This document shows, one piece after another, positions 44,632 to 52,888 of a stretch of 64,000 nt of DNA. The notes below the pieces were generated by a model. The model saw only the letters and a list, made by a program, of their open reading frames with translations. It had not been told where the DNA came from and did no database searches. Position 1 is the stretch's first letter; every line of letters starts with the position of its first letter. This DNA is from Terriglobales bacterium (GTDB lineage: Bacteria > Acidobacteriota > Terriglobia > Terriglobales > Acidobacteriaceae), in NCBI GenBank assembly GCA_035691485.1, contig DASSIZ010000077.1, forward strand, positions 1 to 64,000, given 5' to 3'. The position numbers were made by a program, and so were the translations under genes.

Positions 44632-45315
44632 CTAGCGCACGACGAAATTCAGGTACGAAATCCCAACCCGCATGTGCCGTATCCAAACATCGGGCACCGT
44701 AATCGCCAGCGATAGACCCAGCATCGCGTGGGCGATTCCCAGCGGGTAAATATTCCGGTAACGCCGGAACACGGTCACGAAAAATATCGACGCCACCAGC
44801 GTTCCCGCCATCAGCACCGGATTAGGGAGATGCGCGAAGCAGAACAGCGCGGCCGCCGCCCACAGTGCTCGCTCGCTGTCGCCCAGCAATTCTTCAAAGT
44901 TGAGGTAGAAAAAAGAGTTCAGGATGAACTGCTGCATCAGCGCCCAGATGGCGTATCCGCTGGAATGCCAGAGCGGCGGGCGCGCACCGAACAGGCCGCG
45001 CAGCGTGCCTGCTTCCCACCCCAGAAGCACAATCACTGCAGCCGCCGCCATAGCCAACGGAATCGCAATCAGCGACTTGGTGAATCCCTTCCTGGCCAGC
45101 CCCAGGTCGCGAGCTGTACGCCGGTTTACCAGGGTCGCGGCCACGATCCACACCGCCGTCCCGAGCGCGAACATCCGCTGCGTGTGCCCGGTGGTCCACA
45201 ACGATGCCTCCAACAGGCCATAGGCGACGACCGTCTCCGTCCATACCCAGGTGCGGTTCAATGTCATTTCAGTGTAAGGCGGAAACGTGGAGCACGACAG
45301 TGACGGCGGAGTCAT
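44632..45315 (-). CDS. CPBP-like intramembrane protein with altered catalytic motif
   Basis: The 227-residue protein (start at MTPPSLS; an ATG at 45267 is an alternative) has about seven hydrophobic segments and looks like the CPBP (CAAX protease and bacteriocin-processing) family. The second and third motifs are visible as LFCFAHLPNP and GIAHAMLG. The first, normally a Glu-Glu pair followed by Arg, reads QQFILNSFF, so the catalytic Glu is absent and protease activity is doubtful. The gene lies alone between the TetR operon and the LPxTG-like gene. Confidence 0.7.
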   Translation of the reverse strand: MTPPSLSCSTFPPYTEMTLNRTWVWTETVVAYGLLEASLWTTGHTQRMFALGTAVWIVAATLVNRRTARDLGLARKGFTKSLIAIPLAMAAAAVIVLLGWEAGTLRGLFGARPPLWHSSGYAIWALMQQFILNSFFYLNFEELLGDSERALWAAAALFCFAHLPNPVLMAGTLVASIFFVTVFRRYRNIYPLGIAHAMLGLSLAITVPDVWIRHMRVGISYLNFVVR

Positions 45316-45369
45316 GGTGCGGTTACCTAAGTGGCAGGGTGCTTCTATTGTCCACTGTATGCAGCAGAT

Positions 45370-45402
45370 AAAAAAGGGATGGTTGCCCGCAGGCCCCATC
45401 CC
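45370..45402 (-). terminator. Terminator of the LPxTG-like gene
   Basis: Seven perfect pairs (GGGATGG at 45376-45382 with CCATCCC at 45396-45402) enclose an inner GCC/GGC helix. On the minus strand, 79 bases past the stop of the gene at 45481, the stem is followed by TTTTTTA. A plus-strand T run (TATTTTT) also follows, so it could work both ways. Confidence 0.75.
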
Positions 45403-45480
45403 TATTTTTGCGAAACAGCCCGCATCCAGCTATTCAGAGTAGTTGCCGACTCGAACAGTTGCCTGCGGAGCCGATAGCCC

Positions 45481-45834
45481 TTACTTACGTTTGCGCGACG
45501 CGACGCCGAGTCCGATCGAACCCAGGCCCAGCAAGCCGATCAGCGGCAGGGGCGAAGCGGTTTGCGGCAGGCCGCCGCGGCTCTTCTTGCTCTTGGTCGC
45601 GGTCGTGTCGCTCGCATTCGCGTTCTGATCGCTGGAACTGGTGGCCGCGTTGCCGGCGTTCTGGTCCGTGGTGGTTGTCGTTGTCGTCGTCTGGTTATTC
45701 TGGCTGGACGAAGGGTTCTGCGAAGAGCTGGCCGCGTTCTGGTTCGGGCTCGAGGTGCTCGAGCTGCTGGTCTGCGCCACTGCCATGCCCACCGCGAAAA
45801 TTACTACGACTAAGAGAAGCAGAATCTTCCTCAT
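45481..45834 (-). CDS. Secreted Ser/Thr/Asn-rich protein with an LPxTG-like C-terminal anchor
   Basis: The 117-residue protein has a signal peptide (MRKILLLLVVVIFAVGMAVAQ), a middle of about 60 residues made almost only of Ser, Thr, Asn, Gln and Asp with a run of Thr, and an end of the form LPQTAS, a hydrophobic stretch (LIGLLGLGSIGLGVAS) and RKRK. This is the three-part layout of cell-wall or surface sorting signals. The Gly of LPxTG is Ala here, so the match is partial. In diderms such tails can be read by sortase- or archaeosortase-type enzymes, none of which is in the window. Function is unknown. Confidence 0.75.
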   Translation of the reverse strand: MRKILLLLVVVIFAVGMAVAQTSSSSTSSPNQNAASSSQNPSSSQNNQTTTTTTTTDQNAGNAATSSSDQNANASDTTATKSKKSRGGLPQTASPLPLIGLLGLGSIGLGVASRKRK

Positions 45835-45999
45835 TTTTTCTCCTCAGGTTTGTGGGATTTTCCGATACCGTCTTTAGACCTCCCACGTCAGGGCGGGGTT
45901 TGCTACCGCCGGCCTGAATTCGAGAGCTGCCGGCCGTGGTTGCTTCCGCTTGGTTGCGGCGCTTTTTTCCTTCTGTGCAGCGGCTATAATCGAGGTGAC

Positions 46000-47613
46000 T
46001 TGACCTGCTTCTCGCGTATTTTCGCCCTGATTTTGGTGCTGCTTCCCCCGCTCGGCGCCGGCGCCCAGACGCGTCCGGCCAATCTTTCAGCCCAGACCCT
46101 GCTCGTTCTTCCCTTTGAAAACGAATCCAAGGCGCCTGGTCTGGAATGGATCAGCGAATCGTTTCCTGAGCTCCTCGGGCGACGGCTTGCCTCCCCGCAG
46201 CTGTATATCTTGTCGCGCGAGGACCGCAACATTGCCTTCGACCGCGCCGGCATTCCCGCCAACGTCCATCTTTCGCACGCCACGCTTTATCGCATCGCCG
46301 AGCAGATGGACGCCGATTTCGTCGTGCTCGGCTCCTACAGCTTCGACGGCCAGACCTTCACCGCTCGCGCACGATTGCTGGACATGAAAGCGCTCCGCCT
46401 CTCTGCGGAACAAAGCGAATCCGGCGCCCTCGTCAAGCTCATCGACGTCCAGAGCGCCCTCGCCTGGGACCTGCTGCGCCTTATCCATCCTGAACTGCTG
46501 CCTTCCCGCGACCGCTTTTTGGCCTCCGCGCCTTCCATCCGTCTCGATGCGTTGGAAAACTACGTTCGCGGCGTGGTTGCCACCTCGCGTCCTGACAAGA
46601 TCCGGCGCCTTCACGAAGCCATCCGCCTTAGTCCCGATTACACCCTCGCCATGCTTCAGCTCGGCCGCACCTATTTCGACGGACGAGACTACGAGCAGGC
46701 CGCCACTTGGTTTGGCCGCGTTCCCCACAACGATCCCGGCGCCCGCGAAGCCGGCTTCTATCTCGGCCTGGCCACTTACTACCTTGGCGATTTCGCCAGG
46801 TCCGAAGAGGCGTTCTCTTTCGTAGCGTCCCGTCTGCCGCTCACCGAGGTTTTCAACAATCTCGGCATCGTTGCCGGACGCCGCGGCAAGCGCGCCGAGA
46901 TCGAATATTTGCAGAAAGCGGTCAAGACAGATCCCAACGATCCCGACTACCACTTCAACCTCGGCATCGCGCTCTACAAGGCTGGGGACATCGCCGGCGC
47001 CACGCGCCAGTTAAGGGATACGCTGGGCCTGCATCCGGCGGATTCGGAGGCCAAAGCGCTTCTCGATAGCATCGCTCTCGCCGGCGTCACCCGCGGTTCC
47101 GATCCCAGCGGAGTCGCGCGAGTCTCCGATGCGGGTCGCGCCAAGGTTCCACTCCAGCGCATCAAGCGCAATTACGACGAGACATCGTTCCAGCAACTGG
47201 CGCTCGAGATTCAAAACGCCACCGAGCAGCGCCTCTCCCGGGCTGACCCGCGCACTCATGCCGCGTTTCACGTCACCCGGGGCCGCGAGTACCTGGCGCA
47301 GGGCTTCAAGGCGGAAGCCGAACGGGATTTCCGCGAGGCGGTTCAACTCGACCCCACCAGCGTCGAGGCGCATCTCGGACTCGCCTATTGCCTGGAGGAC
47401 ATCAGCGATGCCTCGGCGCGTGCCGAGGCGGAGACCGCCCTCCGTCTGCAGCCTATTTCCACCGACGCACTGCTGGTCCTCGCCCGTCTCGACCTGAAAT
47501 CCAACCAGCGCCAGGCCGCCGAAGAGACCGTGGATCGCGTGCTCGTGCTCGAACCGAACAACTCCGCCGCGCTCGCCCTCAAGCGCACCATTGCAGAAAA
47601 GGAATTGAAATGA
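46000..47613 (+). CDS. TPR-repeat secreted protein
   Basis: The start is a TTG preceded by CGAGGTGAC; it gives a signal peptide (FALILVLLPPLGAGAQ). The spacing is short, and the frame is open a further 50 codons upstream. The 537-residue body starts with a beta-rich domain (TLLVLPFENESKAPGLEWI) like that of periplasmic or adenylate-cyclase-linked TPR proteins, then about five to seven TPR units (for example YTLAMLQLGRTYFDGRDYEQA and DYHFNLGIALYKAGDIAGA). A TATAAT box lies at 45985. Its stop overlaps the nfeD-like start by 4 bases, so the two are coupled and may act together at the membrane. Confidence 0.82.
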   Translation: MTCFSRIFALILVLLPPLGAGAQTRPANLSAQTLLVLPFENESKAPGLEWISESFPELLGRRLASPQLYILSREDRNIAFDRAGIPANVHLSHATLYRIAEQMDADFVVLGSYSFDGQTFTARARLLDMKALRLSAEQSESGALVKLIDVQSALAWDLLRLIHPELLPSRDRFLASAPSIRLDALENYVRGVVATSRPDKIRRLHEAIRLSPDYTLAMLQLGRTYFDGRDYEQAATWFGRVPHNDPGAREAGFYLGLATYYLGDFARSEEAFSFVASRLPLTEVFNNLGIVAGRRGKRAEIEYLQKAVKTDPNDPDYHFNLGIALYKAGDIAGATRQLRDTLGLHPADSEAKALLDSIALAGVTRGSDPSGVARVSDAGRAKVPLQRIKRNYDETSFQQLALEIQNATEQRLSRADPRTHAAFHVTRGREYLAQGFKAEAERDFREAVQLDPTSVEAHLGLAYCLEDISDASARAEAETALRLQPISTDALLVLARLDLKSNQRQAAEETVDRVLVLEPNNSAALALKRTIAEKELK

Positions 47614-49007
47614 AGACTGCGGAAGTCAGAATGAATGGCGAACTCACTTCTCGCTCTCACCTCGGTCCTAACGGAGCGGTTATACGTCAATCGTCATTCT
47701 TCTTGACTGTGCTGCTGCTCCTGTCCGCCGCCGTCACGGCCCGCGCCGACGTCCTCCGACTCGACATCAACGACACCATTCACCCCATCACGCTGGAATA
47801 CATCACCCGCGCCATTGAAACCGCCAAGACCGAGCACGCTGACGCCATCCTCATCCGCCTTTCTACGCCCGGCGGCCTGGCTGAATCGACGCGCGAGATC
47901 ATCCAGCAAATCGTCGCCTCGCCCGTGCCTGTCATCATTTACGTCGGCCCCAGCGGCGCGCGCGCCGCCTCGGCCGGCTTCTTCATCCTGGAATCCGCCG
48001 ATGTCGCTTCCATGGCCCCCGGCACCAATACCGGCGCTGCCCATCCGGTGACGATCGGTGGCGGACAGCCCGACAAGATCATGTCGGAAAAAATCGAGAA
48101 CGATTCCGCCGCCCTCATGCGTTCCGTGGTCGCCAAGCGCGGACGCAATGTTGAGATCGCCGAGAGCGCGGTGCGCCAATCCAAGTCCTTCACCGATCAG
48201 GAAGCGCTCCAGGACAAGCTCATCGACCTGGTCACCCCCAACGAGCGCGATCTCCTCACTCAGCTCGATGGCCGCACCATCACCCGCTTCAATGGCGACA
48301 AGCTCACTCTTCATCTTGCCAACAAGCCAGTGCGCCAATTCGACATGACGCTCAAGCAGCGCATCCTCGCTTACCTCATGGATCCCAACATCGCCTTCGT
48401 GCTGCTCGCCATCGGGCTGCTGGCGCTCTACGTCGAATTCAACCACCCGGGCGCGGTCGTACCCGGCGTGGTCGGCTTCTTCTTCGTTGTGTTGGCTGTT
48501 TTTGCCCTGAATATCCTGCCGGTGCGTTACGCCGCGCTTGCTCTCATCCTGGTCGCGTTCGTCTTCTTCGCTCTGGAGGCGAAGTTCGCCTCGCACGGCA
48601 TCCTCACCATCGCCGGCATCGTCTCTATGGTGTTGGGCGCTCTGCTGCTGGTGGATGCGCCGATCCCGCAGATGCGCGTCCGCCTCTGGACCGCCCTCGC
48701 CGTCGCCGTTCCGCTCGGCCTCATCACGACATTCCTGATGGGTATTGCGCTCAAGGCCCGCCACAACAAGATCGCCACCGGCGTGCAAGGCCTGATCGGC
48801 GAGATCGCCATCGCGCGCACCGTGCTGGCGCCGCAGGGCAAGGTGTTCGTGCACGGGGAATTGTGGAACGCTATCTCGTCTGCTCCGGTTGAAGCCGGCG
48901 CTGAGGTCCGCATCCGCGCCGTCTCTGACCTCCACCTGGAAGTTGAGCCCTTGACCGGCATCGAGCGCAACCCGCGCCAATACGTCACACCCTTCGCCAA
49001 GCCCTGA
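47610..49007 (+). CDS. NfeD-family membrane-bound ClpP-class serine protease
   Basis: The 465-residue protein (start at ATG 47610, overlapping the TPR gene) has a signal segment (FFLTVLLLLSAAVTARA), a ClpP-like protease domain with STPGGLAESTREI, the nucleophile Ser in SGARAASAGFF and a Lys in MSEKIEND, then four to five membrane helices (IAFVLLAIGLLALYV and onward), and a soluble OB-like NfeD C-terminal domain (GKVFVHGELWNAIS). Such proteases usually act with SPFH proteins in membrane quality control; an SPFH gene is at 57993. An alternative start is the ATG at 47631. The first 15 codons look like a dispersed repeat phrase. Confidence 0.9.
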   Translation: MKTAEVRMNGELTSRSHLGPNGAVIRQSSFFLTVLLLLSAAVTARADVLRLDINDTIHPITLEYITRAIETAKTEHADAILIRLSTPGGLAESTREIIQQIVASPVPVIIYVGPSGARAASAGFFILESADVASMAPGTNTGAAHPVTIGGGQPDKIMSEKIENDSAALMRSVVAKRGRNVEIAESAVRQSKSFTDQEALQDKLIDLVTPNERDLLTQLDGRTITRFNGDKLTLHLANKPVRQFDMTLKQRILAYLMDPNIAFVLLAIGLLALYVEFNHPGAVVPGVVGFFFVVLAVFALNILPVRYAALALILVAFVFFALEAKFASHGILTIAGIVSMVLGALLLVDAPIPQMRVRLWTALAVAVPLGLITTFLMGIALKARHNKIATGVQGLIGEIAIARTVLAPQGKVFVHGELWNAISSAPVEAGAEVRIRAVSDLHLEVEPLTGIERNPRQYVTPFAKP

Positions 49008-49031
49008 TTAGCCGCGCGGTCGGCGCTCGCT

Positions 49032-50042
49032 TCACTGTTCGGCGTCGTACACGACCATTCTCGCCACTGGTCTTCCCTTCTCCTGTTCTTCCGGTGCATA
49101 AACGCGGTGCGTTCGTGGATCGACGGCAATGCTGTGCACCTTGCGTTCCACCGGGAAGTCTTCCAACTTCCGGTAGTGGTCGGCGTCGTCCTGTTGGATC
49201 ACGGCAATCGCTCCGCTATAACACGCGACATAAATGCGGCGCAGCCCCGGGTCGAACTTCACGACATCGCCCCCGGCCGGAATCGCGAGGGTCGCGATTG
49301 CCTTGTGCTTTTCCAGGTCGAAGACTGCCACGCGGTCGTTGCCCTCGCACACCAGGAATGCGCGCCGGCGCTCCTGGTCGAGCGTAATCCCGTGATTATC
49401 CTTGCAGTCCGGGACCGGATAGCGCGCTGTAACGGTGTCGCTTGCCGGGTCAATCTCCGCGATCGTGTCCTGGTCCTGCAGATTGACCAGCACCTTCCTT
49501 GATATCGGGTCGTACACCGGCGTGCCCATTTCGCTCTCGAAGCGCATTGTCTTGACGACTTTGTCGGTGGTGACGTCGATCACCGATTCTGTTTTCCCGC
49601 GCTCGTTCGACACATAAAGCTTGTGGAACGGGGCAGCGTAGGTGCTTCCGTCGGGCTTGTCGTCCACCGCAATCTTCGCCGTCACTTTCATCTGCTTGAG
49701 GTCAACGACGCCCACCTTGTTCTCATACCAGTCGGAGGTGTACGCCTTCTTCAGTTCCGGGACATATTCAACTCCCTCGCTTCCGGGTAGATCGGGAATC
49801 GATTGCACCACGCGATTGGTCTTGAGGTCGATCACGTACAGCAGTCCGGCCCCGAGGTGGGACGCCAGAAGGTAGTTGTCGTCAAAGTCGATCGTCATGT
49901 AGTCAAAGCGTTTTCCGACCGGACCCGGAAGATCGATGACGGCGACTCTTTTCAGCGTCGTCCCCTTGCTCGGGCGCTGCGAGTACCCGGGAACCGCCAG
50001 CGTCAGCAGGATGAGAGCAAGAAGTGTCAATCTGTGTTTCAT
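49032..50042 (-). CDS. YVTN-type beta-propeller protein, exported
   Basis: The 336-residue protein has a signal peptide (LLALILLTLAVPGYSQ) and repeated blades with the sequence feel of YVTN/NHL beta-propellers: LLYVIDLKTNRVVQSI, KVGVVDLKQMKVTAKIAV, ESVIDVTTDKVVKTMRF, TIAEIDPASDTVTARYPV and RVAVFDLEKHKAIATLAI. These folds bind ligands or act as surface proteins; no catalytic motif is seen. It is convergent with the nfeD-like gene, 24 bases apart. Confidence 0.85.
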   Translation of the reverse strand: MKHRLTLLALILLTLAVPGYSQRPSKGTTLKRVAVIDLPGPVGKRFDYMTIDFDDNYLLASHLGAGLLYVIDLKTNRVVQSIPDLPGSEGVEYVPELKKAYTSDWYENKVGVVDLKQMKVTAKIAVDDKPDGSTYAAPFHKLYVSNERGKTESVIDVTTDKVVKTMRFESEMGTPVYDPISRKVLVNLQDQDTIAEIDPASDTVTARYPVPDCKDNHGITLDQERRRAFLVCEGNDRVAVFDLEKHKAIATLAIPAGGDVVKFDPGLRRIYVACYSGAIAVIQQDDADHYRKLEDFPVERKVHSIAVDPRTHRVYAPEEQEKGRPVARMVVYDAEQ

Positions 50043-50187
50043 TGGTTTCGCACAATTCCGGCCCGCGTCACGAATCCTACGCTCGCAGGTTACTTTCGGC
50101 CAATGGCTTCGAGCCGCACAGCGTTACACCTTCGCGAATTTCATGCCCCCCGCAAAGTCGATAAGCTGTAGCTTTGACGAGGGTGAA

Positions 50188-51084
50188 ATGTCGATATCCA
50201 AAAAGAATCTTCTTGTGTGTGCCGTTCTATTCGTGACCACAGCCGCCATCGCGCAGCGCAGCCCCAGTCCAGCCCTGAACCAATCGGGACTTTACGAGTA
50301 CACCACCCTGGGCGCGGGGCACGATTCCTCCGCCGGATGGTCCAGCGTAATGAGTTCGGCCGTCGGCTATAGCTTTACTCCGGCTGTCTCCATCGAGGCG
50401 GGCATCCCCTTTTACCTGGTGACGACCACGCAGGCGCTATCCACCACCGGCGCCACCAGCACTACGCATGCTGGTTCACTGGGCGATGTCTTCCTCAATC
50501 TCAACGCCCACAAAGATTCCAGCGCGATTAACTATGCCACCGGCCTCACCTTCACGGCGCCTACCGGCGACACCAGCACGGGCGTCAGCACCGGGCGCGC
50601 TACCGCGACTTGGAATAACCGCCTGGAGCACGGCTTCGATCACCTCACGCCTTTCGGCGAAGCTAGCCTGGGCAACAGCTTGACGAGCACTCGCCGCTAT
50701 CGCCGCGACTACACCACCTTGGGTGCTGTATCCGAATTTCGCGGCGGAGTTGGTATCGACTTGCTCAAGAACCTGGGTTTGGAGACATCCGCCTTTGCCG
50801 ACGTCGGCTACGGCAACCAGAAGATCTTCAGCCGAACCGTTCGCAAAGGCGCCCTCGGAGTTGCAGGGGTTCCCAAGCACAACCGCGCCTTCGACACTGC
50901 CTATCTGACGACTGGCACGGCCAGCCTGGTCAACGACAACGGCCTCACTGCCGACCTGTCTTGGAATCCGACCGCGCGCCTGAATTTTGACTTGGCGTAT
51001 AACCACAGCCTGCATTTCGCGACCGACTCGGTTTCGGCCGGCATCGGCTTCCGCCTCGGACACGTTGCTGCGAAGCCCCGCTGA
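50188..51084 (+). CDS. Putative outer-membrane beta-barrel protein
   Basis: The 298-residue protein has a signal peptide (NLLVCAVLFVTTAAIAQ) and a body of alternating hydrophobic strands with frequent aromatic endings (IEAGIPFYLV, AINYATGLTFTAP, FDHLTPFGEASLGN, NFDLAYNHSLHF). It ends in VSAGIGFRLGHVAAKPR rather than in the classic C-terminal Phe, but the strand pattern and small-residue turns resemble outer-membrane transporters. The start has GAGGGTG a few bases upstream. No specific family is assigned. Confidence 0.65.
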   Translation: MSISKKNLLVCAVLFVTTAAIAQRSPSPALNQSGLYEYTTLGAGHDSSAGWSSVMSSAVGYSFTPAVSIEAGIPFYLVTTTQALSTTGATSTTHAGSLGDVFLNLNAHKDSSAINYATGLTFTAPTGDTSTGVSTGRATATWNNRLEHGFDHLTPFGEASLGNSLTSTRRYRRDYTTLGAVSEFRGGVGIDLLKNLGLETSAFADVGYGNQKIFSRTVRKGALGVAGVPKHNRAFDTAYLTTGTASLVNDNGLTADLSWNPTARLNFDLAYNHSLHFATDSVSAGIGFRLGHVAAKPR

Positions 51085-51120
51085 CGCAATGATTCGCGCG
51101 TTAAGCGGCTTCCGCTGAGT

Positions 51121-51159
51121 GTAGCGGCAGAATATCGGCGGATTGAAATCAGCCGCTAC
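51121..51159. repeat. Inverted repeat between converging genes
   Basis: GTAGCGGC (51121-51128) pairs with GCCGCTAC (51152-51159) around a 23-base loop, in the 97-base gap between the beta-barrel gene and the DUF2203 gene. It may be a shared transcription end; no T run is present. Confidence 0.45.
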
Positions 51160-51181
51160 GCAAGAACAGTCTATTTTGTGT

Positions 51182-51619
51182 TTAGTTGGATTTGCCCTTA
51201 GCCCGGGCGATGCGTTGGTCGATGGGCTTGCGGCCGGCGAAACCTTCCTCGACCCCGTGCCAGTGCGTGATGCGCTCTTCGCCCAGCTTCCAGCACAACA
51301 GGATGGTCTCACCCTCAACCACACAGGGAAAATCCAGCAGGCCGCTGTCCATGTCCTTCACCTGTACGCCGGTGGACTCGATTTCGGCGAGCGAGTCCTT
51401 GATCTGCTGCAACGACTTGTCGCTTTCGGCGCGGCGGCGGGCCAGCGCGACGACATCGACTTCCAATCCTCCGCTGAGAAAAATGCGGTGGTTCAGCTTC
51501 TGGAACTCCGCCTCGATCTCCTCCACCCGCTGCTTGGCTTCCATGCCGCGGCGGAGGAGGGATTGGAGCACCGGCAGCAGCGCGTGCGCTTCGTCGAGAC
51601 TAAAGGTGCGTTTGGACAC
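51182..51619 (-). CDS. DUF2203 family protein
   Basis: The 145-residue protein shows the DUF2203 pattern: FSLDEAHALLPVLQSLL at the start, a coiled-coil stretch EEIEAEFQKL, then VQVKDMDSGLLDFPCVVEGETILLCWKLGEERITHWHGVEEGFAGRKPI (abridged) in which Trp, His and Gly residues are conserved. Function is unknown; no neighbours suggest one. The start codon follows a poor ribosome-binding site. Confidence 0.85.
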   Translation of the reverse strand: MSKRTFSLDEAHALLPVLQSLLRRGMEAKQRVEEIEAEFQKLNHRIFLSGGLEVDVVALARRRAESDKSLQQIKDSLAEIESTGVQVKDMDSGLLDFPCVVEGETILLCWKLGEERITHWHGVEEGFAGRKPIDQRIARAKGKSN

Positions 51620-51712
51620 GAAAGGTAGATTAACACTCGCCGCGTACTTTGGAACCGGCGGCTTTGGGCGGCACTACCCAAATCCATTTATGAGATAACT
51701 TCGCCCCTCCTA

Positions 51713-52888
51713 CTACAACTCGCGCAATGCAACCGCCACCCGGGCGCGGGCGGCGCGGAATGCGGGGGGAACTCCGCCGACGATGCCCATCAGCAGCGCA
51801 AAAATTACTCCGCCCGCCAGCAGTGCGGGGGTGACCCGAAACGCGAACGCCATGTGCGAAAACGTTTGCCAGTTCATTGTCCCGGTAGTCAGCCCGTTAA
51901 GCGGCAGGACGGCAAGGCAGCCCAGCACGCCGCCGACGAGCGCGATACACAGCGCTTCAAAAACGAAGGACGACACCACGCTGCCCGCCCCAAATCCCAG
52001 GGCGCGCATGGTGGCAATTTCGCGGGACCGCTCCGCCACTGCCGAGTACATGGTATTGAGCGCGCCAAACACCGCGCCTACGCCCATTACCACCCCCACC
52101 ATGGTTCCGAGCACCAGGATCAGGCGCGTGAGCGTGCGCGATTGCTTGTCGTAGTATTCAATCTCGCGGTCCACTTGCACCGTCAGCCGCGGGTCGGAGG
52201 TCAGCGCATCCTTGAATTGCCCGAGCGCTTGCGGCGACGTCAGCCGCACGGTGACCGAGGATGAATTGCCCGGCGGACGTTTGTAGACGTCGCGCACCAC
52301 CTTGGCATCAGCCCAGATTTCGGAGTCGAAGGCGCTGCCGCCGGCGTCGAAGACGCCGACGACCCTCCACGTGCCGCCACCGAACTTAACCGTGTTACCC
52401 AGATCCAAGCCGGTATAAGTGCCGGCTACGTAGCGGCCTATCACCAATTCGTTAAGTCCCGGCTGGAACATGCGCCCGGAAACGATCTTCACGTTATCGC
52501 GAACCTGCAGGGCGGTGGGAGAGACCCCGCGCACCTGGACGTTGGCGTCGGTGCCGGTCGCGCGCAGCGGAAAGGCCGCGATGACGACGGTTTCCGGGCT
52601 GACCAGCGGCCCTGACGCGCCGCGCTCCACCCCGGGCGCGTCCTGGATGATGTTGAGGTGGTCCACCGAGACCGCGCTCATCAACTCCGAAGTCGATCCG
52701 GCGCGGCTGACGATGGCGTTCCGCGGCGAACCGGAGGAAACCAGCGTTGCCTTGAATCCCTTGGCCAGAGCCAGCATGGCTACGAATACGCCGACTGTGC
52801 CGGCGATCCCCAGCACGGCCACAACCGTCGAACTCCAGCGCACACGCAAGCTGCGCAGGTTGTAGGTGAGTGGGATGGCCAAGCTCAC
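51713..52888 (-). CDS. ABC transporter permease, MacB/FtsX type (second of two)
   Basis: The 391-residue inner-membrane protein has an N-terminal membrane helix, a long periplasmic domain and three C-terminal helices, with FtsX/MacB-type sequence such as AVAERSREIATMRALGFG and a C-terminal FxxxxP-type end (GVPPAFRAARARVAVALREL). It follows the other permease with 4-base overlap, so both subunits are made together with the ATPase. Likely a mechanotransmission-type exporter of peptides, lipoproteins or toxins. Confidence 0.9.
   Translation of the reverse strand: MSLAIPLTYNLRSLRVRWSSTVVAVLGIAGTVGVFVAMLALAKGFKATLVSSGSPRNAIVSRAGSTSELMSAVSVDHLNIIQDAPGVERGASGPLVSPETVVIAAFPLRATGTDANVQVRGVSPTALQVRDNVKIVSGRMFQPGLNELVIGRYVAGTYTGLDLGNTVKFGGGTWRVVGVFDAGGSAFDSEIWADAKVVRDVYKRPPGNSSSVTVRLTSPQALGQFKDALTSDPRLTVQVDREIEYYDKQSRTLTRLILVLGTMVGVVMGVGAVFGALNTMYSAVAERSREIATMRALGFGAGSVVSSFVFEALCIALVGGVLGCLAVLPLNGLTTGTMNWQTFSHMAFAFRVTPALLAGGVIFALLMGIVGGVPPAFRAARARVAVALREL

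Noticed and set aside
47694-48980. A 428-codon open frame antisense to nfeD
   Set aside because: Gly/Asp-rich mirror; no protein family.
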